DNA of 5,046 nucleotides from Chloroflexota bacterium (lineage in GTDB: Bacteria > Chloroflexota > UBA6077 > CF-72), in the NCBI GenBank assembly GCA_019247135.1, contig JAFAPL010000075.1, positions 1 to 5,046 on the forward strand. Reading direction: 5' to 3'. This document shows positions 1 to 5,046 of the stretch, in pieces (the first letter of the stretch is position 1; every line of letters begins with the position of its first letter). The notes under the pieces are model-generated. The model saw only the letters and a list, made by a program, of their open reading frames with translations, was not told the DNA's origin and did no database searches. The position numbers and the translations under genes were made by a program.

Positions 1-278
1 CAACTTGATTGCCTGAGCTGATCGAGCGCCAGCCCGCGTGACGAATTCGCCTCACTCCTATCTATTCTTGCGACGATTGCGCAGCTCTTGCCTCCAGCAT
101 TCTTCAACTTGCAACTTGATTGCCTGGGCTGATCGAGCGCCAGCCCGCGTGACGAATTCGCCTCAGTCCTATCTTTTCTTGCGACGATTGCGCAGCTCTT
201 GCCTCCAGCATTCTTCAGCTTGCAAGTTGATTCCCTCGGGCTGATCGAGCGCCAGCCCGCGTGGCAAGTCGCCTAAGT
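1..278. repeat. Tandem direct-repeat array, 111-bp unit, 2.5 copies
   Basis: Three consecutive copies of one unit are visible. Copy 1 spans 1-111 and copy 2 spans 112-222; they differ at only 4 of 111 positions (unit positions 16, 55, 64 and 107). Copy 3 starts at 223, is complete only for about its first 56 bases, carries a one-base insertion and a one-base deletion, and fades out at about 278, inside the last codons of the isomerase gene. The array may continue left of the window, since copy 1 begins at base 1. Each full unit contains GAATTC. There are no unique spacers, so this is not a CRISPR array. The unit length is a multiple of three and a plus-strand frame stays open through it, but there is no ribosome binding site and the peptide (rich in Ser, Arg, Leu) resembles nothing I know. 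No gene is supported in 1-272. Function is unknown; a dispersed intergenic repeat family or a local duplication are both possible. Confidence 0.9.
237..259 (-). terminator. GC-rich hairpin just after the isomerase stop; terminator-like, no U-tract
   Basis: A 7-bp perfect stem, CGGGCTG pairing with CAGCCCG, encloses a 9-nt loop and lies 13 bases beyond the isomerase stop codon on the minus strand. The same hairpin occurs in repeat copy 2 (126-146, 6-bp stem), and in weakened form in copy 1, where base 16 is A instead of G. No T-run follows on the minus strand, so it is not a classical intrinsic terminator. It could stabilise the mRNA 3' end or mark a termination region. Assignment as a terminator is an inference from position and structure. 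Confidence 0.3.
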
Positions 279-1373
279 AATCAGATACCCAAGCTGCGCG
301 AGCCACTCGCGCGTTGCTCCGAGTATGACCCGCGGCTTTGTCTGTAGCTCGGCGATGCTCGAAGAACCGGTCAGAAACAGCGCCGTGCGCAGCTCGGCCT
401 TGAACTGACCGATCCACCCATCGACAGCAGCGTCACCCTCCAGCGCTGCCTGCAATAGAGGCCTCGCGACACCGACAAGCGTCGCGCCGAGCGCCAGCGC
501 CTTGGCTGCATCCAGCCCGGTCCGGATGCCGCCCGTGGCGATGATCGGCAGGCCTGCCTCACGCGCCGCAACGACGGACACCGGCGTTGGCACGCCCCAA
601 TCGCGGAAGACCTCGCCCAGGCGCGAAAAGACGTCGACCCCCTGAGCTGCCGCGCGCTGTCCCTCGATGGCGGCGAAGCTCGTCCCGCCGACGCCGCCAA
701 CGTCCAGCGCCGCTACCCCGAGCTGGCGTAGTCGCAACGCGGTCGAGCGCGACATGCCCGCGCCCGTCTCCTTCGCGATCACCGGCACACCGACCGCCCG
801 CACGAGCGCGGAAATGGCATCCGAGCAGCCCACCGCGTTGCGCTCGCCCTCTGGCTGAACGCTCTCCTGCAGGAAATTCAGGTGCACCGCCAGCGCGTCC
901 GCGCGGATCATCCGCACGGCCTCGCCAACCTGGTCAACAGACAAGGCCGACGCTCCGCCCTGCGCGATCAACTGCGGCGCCCCGATGTTTCCGATCAACA
1001 GCGCCGTCGGCGCCTCGCGACGCACCACGCTGTACGTATAGGCCAGATCGGTTCGGCGCAGCGCGGCGCGTTGACTGCCAACGCCCATGGCCAGTCCGTG
1101 GCGCTCGGCCGCGCGAGCAAGCACCGCGTTGACGTCGTGCGCGGTCGAGTGGCCGCCGGTCATGCCGGCAATCAACAGTGGCAAGCGCAGGCGTCGGCCG
1201 AACAGGTCGCAGCACAGGTCGACGTCGGCGGCATCGGTCTCGGGTAGCGCCTCGTGGACGAGGTGGACATCGTCCCACCCGGGCCCGGAGCGCGCGTCCA
1301 CGTCGCCGCTGGCCGACAGCCGCAAGTGGTCGGCTTTGCGCTGCTCGACGATCTGATCCTCGTCCACAGTCAT
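273..1373 (-). CDS. fni: Type 2 isopentenyl-diphosphate delta-isomerase (FMN-dependent)
   Basis: The enzyme interconverts isopentenyl and dimethylallyl diphosphate in the cytosol, feeding isoprenoid synthesis; the type 2 family uses FMN, Mg2+ and NAD(P)H. The 366-residue product has the family's TIM-barrel motifs in order: QRKADHLRL (11-19), IAGMTGG (68-74), GVGSQRAAL (97-105), IGNIGAPQL (127-135), HLNFLQE (164-170) followed by PEGER (174-178), KETGAGMS (201-208), DVGGVGGTSFAAIE (224-237), and the phosphate-binding GGIRTGLDAAKALALGA (281-297). H164, Q169 and E170 match the catalytic and Mg-binding positions of the family. Length is typical. I chose the ATG at 1373; an in-frame TTG at 1385 would add four residues (MAEN) and is the main alternative. 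Neither has a strong Shine-Dalgarno sequence. It is transcribed away from nrtR, and its 3' end runs into the repeat array. Family assignment is very secure. Confidence 0.96.
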   Translation of the reverse strand: MTVDEDQIVEQRKADHLRLSASGDVDARSGPGWDDVHLVHEALPETDAADVDLCCDLFGRRLRLPLLIAGMTGGHSTAHDVNAVLARAAERHGLAMGVGSQRAALRRTDLAYTYSVVRREAPTALLIGNIGAPQLIAQGGASALSVDQVGEAVRMIRADALAVHLNFLQESVQPEGERNAVGCSDAISALVRAVGVPVIAKETGAGMSRSTALRLRQLGVAALDVGGVGGTSFAAIEGQRAAAQGVDVFSRLGEVFRDWGVPTPVSVVAAREAGLPIIATGGIRTGLDAAKALALGATLVGVARPLLQAALEGDAAVDGWIGQFKAELRTALFLTGSSSIAELQTKPRVILGATREWLAQLGYLIT

Positions 1374-1374
1374 A

Positions 1375-1403
1375 TTCTCGGCCAAGGCACACCCCGCTAT
1401 AAT
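1375..1403 (+). promoter_or_regulatory. Promoter of the nrtR-nadC-nadA operon
   Basis: A perfect -10 hexamer TATAAT lies at 1398-1403, inside GCTATAATGC. Seventeen bases upstream is TTCTCG (1375-1380), a weak -35 that matches consensus mainly at TT. Transcription would begin near 1410, giving a leader of about 15 nt before the ATG at 1425. The TATAAT stands out in otherwise GC-rich sequence. A weak -35 is consistent with a regulated promoter or with a lineage that relies mostly on the -10. Confidence 0.65.
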
Positions 1404-1425
1404 GCTCCAGAAGATTCAAATCCAA
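1396..1425 (-). promoter_or_regulatory. Candidate promoter for the isomerase gene, overlapping the nrtR promoter
   Basis: On the minus strand TTGGAT (1425-1420) is followed after 18 bp by TATAGC (1401-1396), which would start transcription near 1389, about 16 bases before the ATG at 1373. Both hexamers are imperfect (3/6 and 4/6 matches to consensus). Some promoter must exist here because the whole gap to the divergent gene is only 51 bp. The -10 overlaps the nrtR TATAAT on the other strand, so the two promoters would compete. Confidence 0.35.
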
Positions 1426-1430
1426 TGGAG
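1405..1430. promoter_or_regulatory. 26-bp imperfect palindrome, candidate NrtR operator
   Basis: Two nested inverted repeats share one centre at 1417.5: CTCCA (1405-1409) with TGGAG (1426-1430), and GATT (1413-1416) with AATC (1419-1422). Nine of thirteen symmetric pairs are complementary. It lies immediately downstream of the nrtR TATAAT, covers the predicted start site, and reaches the start codon, which suits a repressor. It also overlaps the presumed -35 of the divergent isomerase promoter. NrtR operators are palindromes of about this size in other lineages, but their sequence varies between groups, and I cannot match this one to a known consensus. A dyad this good could occur by chance at a rate of a few percent in this region. 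Confidence 0.35.
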
Positions 1431-2204
1431 TCGAACAAGCTCACGCCGAATGCGGTGGTCGCCGTCGACGTGGTCGTCTTTACCCTCCGACCCGCCGCCC
1501 ACATCGAAGACCGCTGGCAAGTCCTCCTGGTCCGCCGCGACGAGCCGGCCTTCGGCAACAAGCTCTCGCTCCCCGGGGTCCTCGTCCGCGCCGACGAAAC
1601 CTTCGACGCTGCCGCACGACGCGCCCTCCAGACCAGGGCCGGCCTCGATGCTCGTGACTGGTACCTCGAACAGCTCGGCACGTTCGGCGACCCGGACCGC
1701 GATTCACGTGGTCGGGTCGTCTCGGTCGCCCACGTCGCGCTCGTGCGCAGTGATGAGCTCGACCTGGTCCGCGGCAGCGGCGTTCGCTCGATCGACTGGG
1801 TACCCGTACGCCGCCTGCCGGCGGAGACGCTCGCCTTCGACCACGCCGACATGCTGCGGGTGGCCATCAATCGGATCCAGGCCAAGCTGCGCTACTCGTG
1901 GGTTGCCTTCCAGCTCATGCCCGACGAGTTCACGCTCTCGGAGCTGCGCGCGGCGTACTCGGCGATTCTCGACCCGTCACTCGAGCGACTGAACACCAGC
2001 AACTTCAGAAAGGCTTTTTCGGCGCTGTTCGCGACCGAGACGCTCGTGCCCGTCGGACAGCGGGCATCGATCAAGAAAGTAGGCCGGCCCGGCGAGCTCT
2101 ACCGCTTCGTCGGTCCGATCACTGGCACGCGGACTCGCGAGCTGCGCTGGGACAGCTCCGTGTCGCGGCCCCATCACCCACTCAGGGAGGTGCGTGAAGC
2201 ATGA
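1425..2204 (+). CDS. nrtR: NrtR-family transcriptional regulator of NAD biosynthesis (degenerate Nudix domain plus winged helix)
   Basis: This 259-residue protein is expected to repress NAD-synthesis genes and to let go when its Nudix-like domain binds ADP-ribose. Residues 9-150 form the Nudix domain: VVAVDVVVFTL (11-21), VLLVRRDEPAFGNKLSLPG (33-51), then the Nudix box (52-74), and the NrtR hallmark EQLGTFGDPDRDSRGRVVSV (82-101). Residues 165-229 form the winged helix: MPDEFTLSELRAAY (165-178), LNTSNFRKAF (189-198) and VGRPGELYRF (219-228). In the box, RExxEE reads RALQTR (65-70), so all three glutamates are missing, and the second glycine of the usual PGG is Val52; hydrolase activity is unlikely, as expected for a regulator. 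The ATG at 1425 places the Nudix strand at the usual distance. The frame is open upstream to 1254, but that stretch is antisense to the isomerase. The last four bases overlap nadC, which supports the assignment. The tail after residue 230 is not conserved as far as I can tell. Confidence 0.93.
   Translation: MESNKLTPNAVVAVDVVVFTLRPAAHIEDRWQVLLVRRDEPAFGNKLSLPGVLVRADETFDAAARRALQTRAGLDARDWYLEQLGTFGDPDRDSRGRVVSVAHVALVRSDELDLVRGSGVRSIDWVPVRRLPAETLAFDHADMLRVAINRIQAKLRYSWVAFQLMPDEFTLSELRAAYSAILDPSLERLNTSNFRKAFSALFATETLVPVGQRASIKKVGRPGELYRFVGPITGTRTRELRWDSSVSRPHHPLREVREA
2184..2190 (+). promoter_or_regulatory. Ribosome binding site of nadC
   Basis: AGGGAGG lies ten bases upstream of the ATG at 2201, inside the end of nrtR. 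It fixes the nadC start and indicates translational coupling through the ATGA overlap at 2201-2204. Confidence 0.65.
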
Positions 2205-3067
2205 CTGTTCTGGACCCGGTCCGTTCGCCGACGTTCTCACTGAGCGGCGACGTGGAGAACGTCGTCGAACGGGCTCTCGCGGAAGACATCGGACGTGGAG
2301 ACATCACGACCGAAGCCACGGTCCCACCCGAGGCCGTCGCCACGGCCGAAATTCTTCAAAAAGCGCCGGGCGTCCTGTGCGGGCTGCCGGTGGTGAAAAC
2401 CGTCTTCGGCCGCCTCGATCACCGCGTCCAGCTTGCGCCGCTCGCCGACGAAGGCTCGTTCGGCGACCGCCGCGTCATCGCGCGCATCGAGGGTCCAACG
2501 GCCGCGATCCTCAGCGGCGAACGAACGGCGCTCAACTTTCTCCAGCGTCTGTCGGGCGTCGCGACGGCGAGCCGCAAGGCGTGCGAGCTCGTTCAGGGCA
2601 CCGGTGCGCACATCATCGACACGCGCAAGACCACACCGGGTATGCGCGTCCTGGAGAAATATGCGGTCCGAGTCGGCGGGGCGCAAAACCATCGCGCCGG
2701 ACTGGACGACGGCTTCCTCATCAAGGAGAACCACATCCGCGCCGCCGGCGGCATCACATCCGCGGTCCACGCGGCGATGCGCCGCGCGGCGCCCGGCCAG
2801 ATCGTCGAAGTTGAGGTCACCACTCTGGACGAGCTGGACGAAGCGCTGCGCGCCGGCGCTCCGCTGATCTTGCTCGACAACTTCTCCGTCGAGGGTCTGC
2901 GGCGCGCGGTCGACCGTACGGCGGGCCGTGCGCGGCTGGAAGCAAGCGGCGGAGTCACCCTCGACAACCTCAAAGCCGTTGCTGCCACCGGCGTGGACTT
3001 CATCTCGCTTGGCGCGCTGACCCACTCCGCCGGCGTGCTCGATTTCTCACTGGAGGTGCTTCGATGA
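2201..3067 (+). CDS. nadC: Nicotinate-nucleotide pyrophosphorylase (quinolinate phosphoribosyltransferase, decarboxylating)
   Basis: It converts quinolinate and PRPP to nicotinate mononucleotide, CO2 and pyrophosphate, the entry of de novo NAD synthesis into the shared route. At 288 residues it has normal length. The N-terminal open-face domain begins with AEDIGRGDITTEA (27-39); the long helix carries the invariant SGERTALNFLQRLSGVAT (105-122). The barrel carries DTRKTTPGMR (140-149), EKYAVRVGGAQNHRAGLDDG (152-171), IKENHI (174-179), EVEV (203-206), LLDNF (224-228), EASGGV (247-252) and GVDFISLGALTHS (264-276). The Arg, His and Lys residues that grip the quinolinate carboxylates and PRPP (R108, R142, K143, H164, R165, K175) are all present. 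It overlaps nrtR by four bases upstream and nadA by four bases downstream. I see no defects. Confidence 0.98.
   Translation: MTVLDPVRSPTFSLSGDVENVVERALAEDIGRGDITTEATVPPEAVATAEILQKAPGVLCGLPVVKTVFGRLDHRVQLAPLADEGSFGDRRVIARIEGPTAAILSGERTALNFLQRLSGVATASRKACELVQGTGAHIIDTRKTTPGMRVLEKYAVRVGGAQNHRAGLDDGFLIKENHIRAAGGITSAVHAAMRRAAPGQIVEVEVTTLDELDEALRAGAPLILLDNFSVEGLRRAVDRTAGRARLEASGGVTLDNLKAVAATGVDFISLGALTHSAGVLDFSLEVLR
3052..3057 (+). promoter_or_regulatory. Ribosome binding site of nadA
   Basis: GGAGGT lies six bases before the ATG at 3064, within the final codons of nadC. Its near-ideal sequence and spacing confirm the nadA start and the ATGA overlap (3064-3067). Confidence 0.75.
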
Positions 3068-4008
3068 GCACCGAACTGCAGACTGCCGTCAGACGTCTGG
3101 CCCAGGAGCGCGACGCGGTCATCCTGGCACACAACTACCAGGTGCCAGAGGTGCAGGACGTGGCCGACTTCGTCGGTGACTCGCTCGGTCTGGCGATCGA
3201 AGCGTCGCGCTCCTCAGCGTCCGTCATCGTGATGTGCGGTGTCTATTTCATGGCCGAGACGGCCTGCATCCTGAATCCCGAGCGCATCGTGCTCAGCCCC
3301 GATCCATCTGCCGGCTGTTCTCTTGCTGATTCCATCACCTTGCGCGACCTGCGCGCGTGGAAGGCCGAGCACCCCGACGCGGTCGTGGTCAGCTACGTCA
3401 ATACGACCGCCGACATCAAGGCCGAGTCCGACTACTGCGTGACCAGCGGCAACGCGGAGGCTGTGGTGCGCTCGATCCCGCTTGATCGTGAGATCCTGTT
3501 CTTGCCCGACCAGTTTCTCGGCGCCTGGTTAAAGGAGCGCACCGGACGCTCGAACATGCACATCTGGATGGGCGAGTGCCACGTGCACGCCGGCATCCGA
3601 CCTTCCGAAGTGCGCGCCCGGCAGTCCGAGTTTCCCAAAGCAGACCTGCTGATTCATCCTGAGTGTGGCTGCACGAGCGCCTGCGTCTGGGCCAACGGAC
3701 GCGGACTGATGAACCCCAACACGTACGTGCTGTCGACCGAGGGCATGCTGCGACATGCCGCCACCTCCGCTAACGAGACGTTCGTCGTCGCGACCGAGAC
3801 CGGCATTCTTCACCGCCTGAACCGGGAGCTTCCCGACAAACGCTTCGTCGCTGCTGACGACGCCGCCGTGTGCGGCTACATGAAGCAGATCACGCTCGAC
3901 AAAGTCCACCGAACCCTGCGCGACCTCGCGCCGCGTGTCGAGGTTGCGCCGGAGGTTGCTGCCCGCGCCCGAGTTGCCGTCGACCGCATGCTCGCTGTGC
4001 ACGTCTGA
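3064..4008 (+). CDS. nadA: Quinolinate synthase, [4Fe-4S] enzyme
   Basis: It condenses iminoaspartate with dihydroxyacetone phosphate to quinolinate, the step before NadC. The 314-residue protein shows the three-fold pseudosymmetric NadA pattern: ILAHNYQVPEVQDVADFVGD (20-39), MCGVYFMAETA (57-67), NPERIVLSPDPSAGCSLAD (71-89), SYVNTTADIKAESDYCVTSG (110-129), LPDQFLG (147-153), HIWMGECHVHAG (166-177), HPECGC (198-203), LSTEGM (223-228), ETGILHRLNRELPDKRF (245-261) and VCGYMKQITL (269-278). C85, C172 and C270 sit where the three cluster-binding cysteines fall in the family, leaving one iron free for substrate; this alignment is from memory of motif order. Additional cysteines occur at 201, 203 and 207. 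The enzyme should be oxygen-sensitive. The partner NadB, which supplies iminoaspartate, is not encoded in the window. It is the last gene of the nrtR-nadC-nadA unit. Confidence 0.98.
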   Translation: MSTELQTAVRRLAQERDAVILAHNYQVPEVQDVADFVGDSLGLAIEASRSSASVIVMCGVYFMAETACILNPERIVLSPDPSAGCSLADSITLRDLRAWKAEHPDAVVVSYVNTTADIKAESDYCVTSGNAEAVVRSIPLDREILFLPDQFLGAWLKERTGRSNMHIWMGECHVHAGIRPSEVRARQSEFPKADLLIHPECGCTSACVWANGRGLMNPNTYVLSTEGMLRHAATSANETFVVATETGILHRLNRELPDKRFVAADDAAVCGYMKQITLDKVHRTLRDLAPRVEVAPEVAARARVAVDRMLAVHV

Positions 4009-4012
4009 GGGC

Positions 4013-4018
4013 TACAAT
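4013..4018 (+). promoter_or_regulatory. -10 element for the luciferase-like oxidoreductase gene, probably leaderless
   Basis: TACAAT (5/6 to consensus) lies in the 19-bp gap after nadA, within GCTACAATGC, the same context as the nrtR -10 (GCTATAATGC). Only nine bases separate it from the ATG at 4028, so transcription would start at or within a few bases of the start codon. No convincing -35 is found 16-18 bp upstream. The only Shine-Dalgarno-like stretch, GAGGG at 4007-4011, is 16 bases from the ATG and too distant, which fits leaderless translation. Confidence 0.5.
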
Positions 4019-4027
4019 GCGCGCCCC

Positions 4028-4984
4028 ATGAAGCTCGGCCTATCGATCGAGATTCAAGAAGGCCTCTCCTATGCCGAAACCCTCGCGCTGACGCGCGCCG
4101 CGGAGGACCTCAGCTTCGAAACGTCGCTGCTCGCCGAGCATTACTACCCGTCAGGTCGGGCCGATCTGTACCCGGGTGGACACGGCGGCCGCACGTCCGC
4201 AGACGCCTGGGTCTACCTCGGCGCGCTCGCCCGCGACACCTCAAAGATCCACCTCGGCACGCTGGTCAGCCCCGTCACCTTCCGTCACCCGGCCGTCCTG
4301 GCAAAGATGGGCGCCACGCTCGACCACGTCTCGAGCGGCCGGCTCGAGCTCGGCATCGGTGCTGGCTGGTTCCAGACCGAGCACGAAGCCTTCGGCTTCA
4401 ATTTTCCGCCCCCACCACGACGGGTCGATCTCGTCGAGGAGCAGCTGGCCATCATCAACGGCTTGTGGTCACAGGATCCATTCACCTATGAGGGCCAGGC
4501 CTACCAGCTGCGGGAGGCACACTTCACTCCGAAGCCCGTCCAGCAACCCCGGCCCAGGATCGTCGTCGGCGGCAGCGCGTCCGCCACGCGCCTGCCCAGG
4601 CTCGCCGCGCGGTTTGGTGACGAGTACGTGATCACCAACCCGTCATACGACCAGTGCCGCAGCGTGCGCGGCTTGCTCGACAGAGAATGCGAACGCCTCG
4701 GTCGAGATCCCGCCACGCTGGACCTGTCGGTGTTCATCGCGCTCTGCGTCGCGCCGACTGCTGAAGCGGTCGCCAAGACCGTCGAGGTCTTTCAGCGTAC
4801 GAACCCGCAATACACACGCATGCTCGATGGCCGGGAGAACTGGATCGCGGGCACACCAGAAGAAGCGCAGGAGCGCCTGGCGCACCTTGGCGCCGTCGGC
4901 ATCGCGCGCGCCTTGCTCTCGGTCAACTGCGACCTGCATCGTGAGATGCTGCCGCTGGTCGCTGAAGCCGCCCTGACCCACTAA
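4028..4984 (+). CDS. LLM-class flavin/F420-dependent oxidoreductase
   Basis: This is a 318-residue member of the bacterial luciferase-like monooxygenase superfamily, a single TIM barrel that binds FMN or deazaflavin F420 in the cytosol. Visible features: the first strand MKLGLSIEIQEG (1-12); AEHYYPSGR (36-44); LGTLVSPVTFRHPAVLAKM (76-94) with the SPVTFRHP segment; ATLDHVSSGRLELGIGAGW (96-114), the superfamily signature; EHEAFGFNFPPPPRRVDLVE (118-137); LWSQDPFTYEGQAYQL (146-161); and PRIVVGGSASATRLPRLAAR (176-195), the phosphate-binding region. The pattern resembles the F420-dependent subgroup containing mycobacterial Rv1855c-like proteins rather than true luciferases. Cofactor choice and substrate cannot be read from sequence. 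The ATG at 4028 is chosen because upstream in-frame codons back to 3935 lie inside nadA and the barrel strand starts right at this Met. It has its own -10 element, so a functional link to the NAD operon is not implied. Its stop overlaps the stop of a convergent gene. Confidence 0.93.
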   Translation: MKLGLSIEIQEGLSYAETLALTRAAEDLSFETSLLAEHYYPSGRADLYPGGHGGRTSADAWVYLGALARDTSKIHLGTLVSPVTFRHPAVLAKMGATLDHVSSGRLELGIGAGWFQTEHEAFGFNFPPPPRRVDLVEEQLAIINGLWSQDPFTYEGQAYQLREAHFTPKPVQQPRPRIVVGGSASATRLPRLAARFGDEYVITNPSYDQCRSVRGLLDRECERLGRDPATLDLSVFIALCVAPTAEAVAKTVEVFQRTNPQYTRMLDGRENWIAGTPEEAQERLAHLGAVGIARALLSVNCDLHREMLPLVAEAALTH

Positions 4985-5046
4985 ACAGCACCGCCGCTGG
5001 CGGCTGCCAACGGATGCCGCCTCAAGAACTCGAGCACGGCCGCGTT
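4981..5046 (-). CDS. 3' end of a convergent gene, possibly an alpha/beta hydrolase (partial)
   Basis: On the minus strand one frame is open from the window edge at 5046 to a TAG at 4983-4981, giving 21 codons that include AAVLEFLRRHPLAAA. An Asn/Ala-rich helix ending in xxVLEFLRRHP is the usual last helix of alpha/beta hydrolase-fold enzymes, which is the basis of the guess. Another minus-strand frame is also open across these bases, but it reads as Arg/Cys-rich low-quality sequence. The stop shares bases with the TAA of the oxidoreductase (CTAA, 4981-4984), so the two genes converge with a 4-bp overlap. Start, length and most of the protein are outside the window, so the product name is tentative. 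Confidence 0.5.
   Translation of the reverse strand, partial: NAAVLEFLRRHPLAAASGGAV

Noticed and set aside
38..244. A plus-strand open frame of 68 codons through the repeat array, encoding a repeated Ser/Arg/Leu-rich peptide
   Set aside because: It exists because the repeat unit is a multiple of three bases. It has no ribosome binding site, no promoter and no recognisable protein character.
1..278. CRISPR array
   Set aside because: The repeats are 111 bp, directly adjacent, without unique spacers, and no cas gene is near.
587..1132. Long plus-strand open frame rich in Arg, Pro and Ser opposite the isomerase gene
   Set aside because: Typical antisense shadow in GC-rich DNA; the minus-strand frame has all motifs of a known enzyme.
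1254..1424. In-frame upstream extension of nrtR by 57 codons
   Set aside because: It lies antisense to the isomerase coding region and upstream of the TATAAT. The Nudix fold starts normally at the ATG at 1425.
2237..3025. 262-codon minus-strand open frame opposite nadC
   Set aside because: Antisense shadow caused by high GC third-position bias; nadC carries every invariant motif of its family on the plus strand.
3935..4027. Upstream in-frame start for the luciferase-like gene inside nadA
   Set aside because: The added residues are Arg/Leu/Pro-rich shadow sequence of nadA, and the first barrel strand begins at the Met at 4028, where a -10 element is correctly placed.
4986..5006. Stem-loop after the oxidoreductase stop (CCGCC-GCT-GGCGG with flanking CAG/CTG) as an intrinsic terminator
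   Set aside because: There is no T-run on either strand and the bases probably encode the end of the convergent gene, so a terminator call is not supported.

Overview
This is a GC-rich window from a bacterial chromosome. It carries a compact NAD-biosynthesis operon with its own regulator, a divergently transcribed isoprenoid gene, a flavin/F420-type oxidoreductase, the 3' tip of a convergent gene, and a short tandem-repeat array. The gene content (type 2 isopentenyl-diphosphate isomerase, an NrtR-type NAD regulator, and a luciferase-like monooxygenase of the F420-associated kind) and the G+C bias at third codon positions suggest a high-GC lineage that makes F420, such as Chloroflexota or Actinomycetota. 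I lean towards Chloroflexota, but this is an inference and no rRNA or marker gene is present.

Layout from left to right. Positions 1-278 hold two near-identical 111-bp direct repeats and a truncated third copy that runs into the end of the isomerase gene; I see no gene there. Positions 273-1373 (minus strand) encode type 2 isopentenyl-diphosphate isomerase (fni/idi-2). About 51 bp separate its ATG from the divergent ATG of nrtR. That gap holds a perfect TATAAT for nrtR, a plausible opposing promoter for the isomerase, and a 26-bp imperfect palindrome that is a candidate NrtR operator. Positions 1425-4008 (plus strand) are nrtR-nadC-nadA, joined by two ATGA start/stop overlaps, so they almost certainly share one transcript. 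After a 19-bp gap containing a second GCTAYAATGC -10 element comes a luciferase-like oxidoreductase (4028-4984) that appears to have its own, probably leaderless, promoter. Its stop codon overlaps the stop of a minus-strand gene whose last 21 codons lie in the window and resemble the C-terminus of an alpha/beta hydrolase.

How the genes work together. NadA condenses iminoaspartate with dihydroxyacetone phosphate to give quinolinate. NadC converts quinolinate to nicotinate mononucleotide. NrtR, which here has lost the catalytic glutamates of its Nudix box, is expected to bind the operon promoter and release it when ADP-ribose, a product of NAD turnover, is sensed. The L-aspartate oxidase (nadB) that would supply iminoaspartate is not in the window. 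The isomerase needs reduced FMN/NAD(P)H and shares the regulatory gap, so co-control by NrtR is possible but unproven. I found no clearly new biological system; the most open items are the repeat array, the shared regulatory gap and its dyad.
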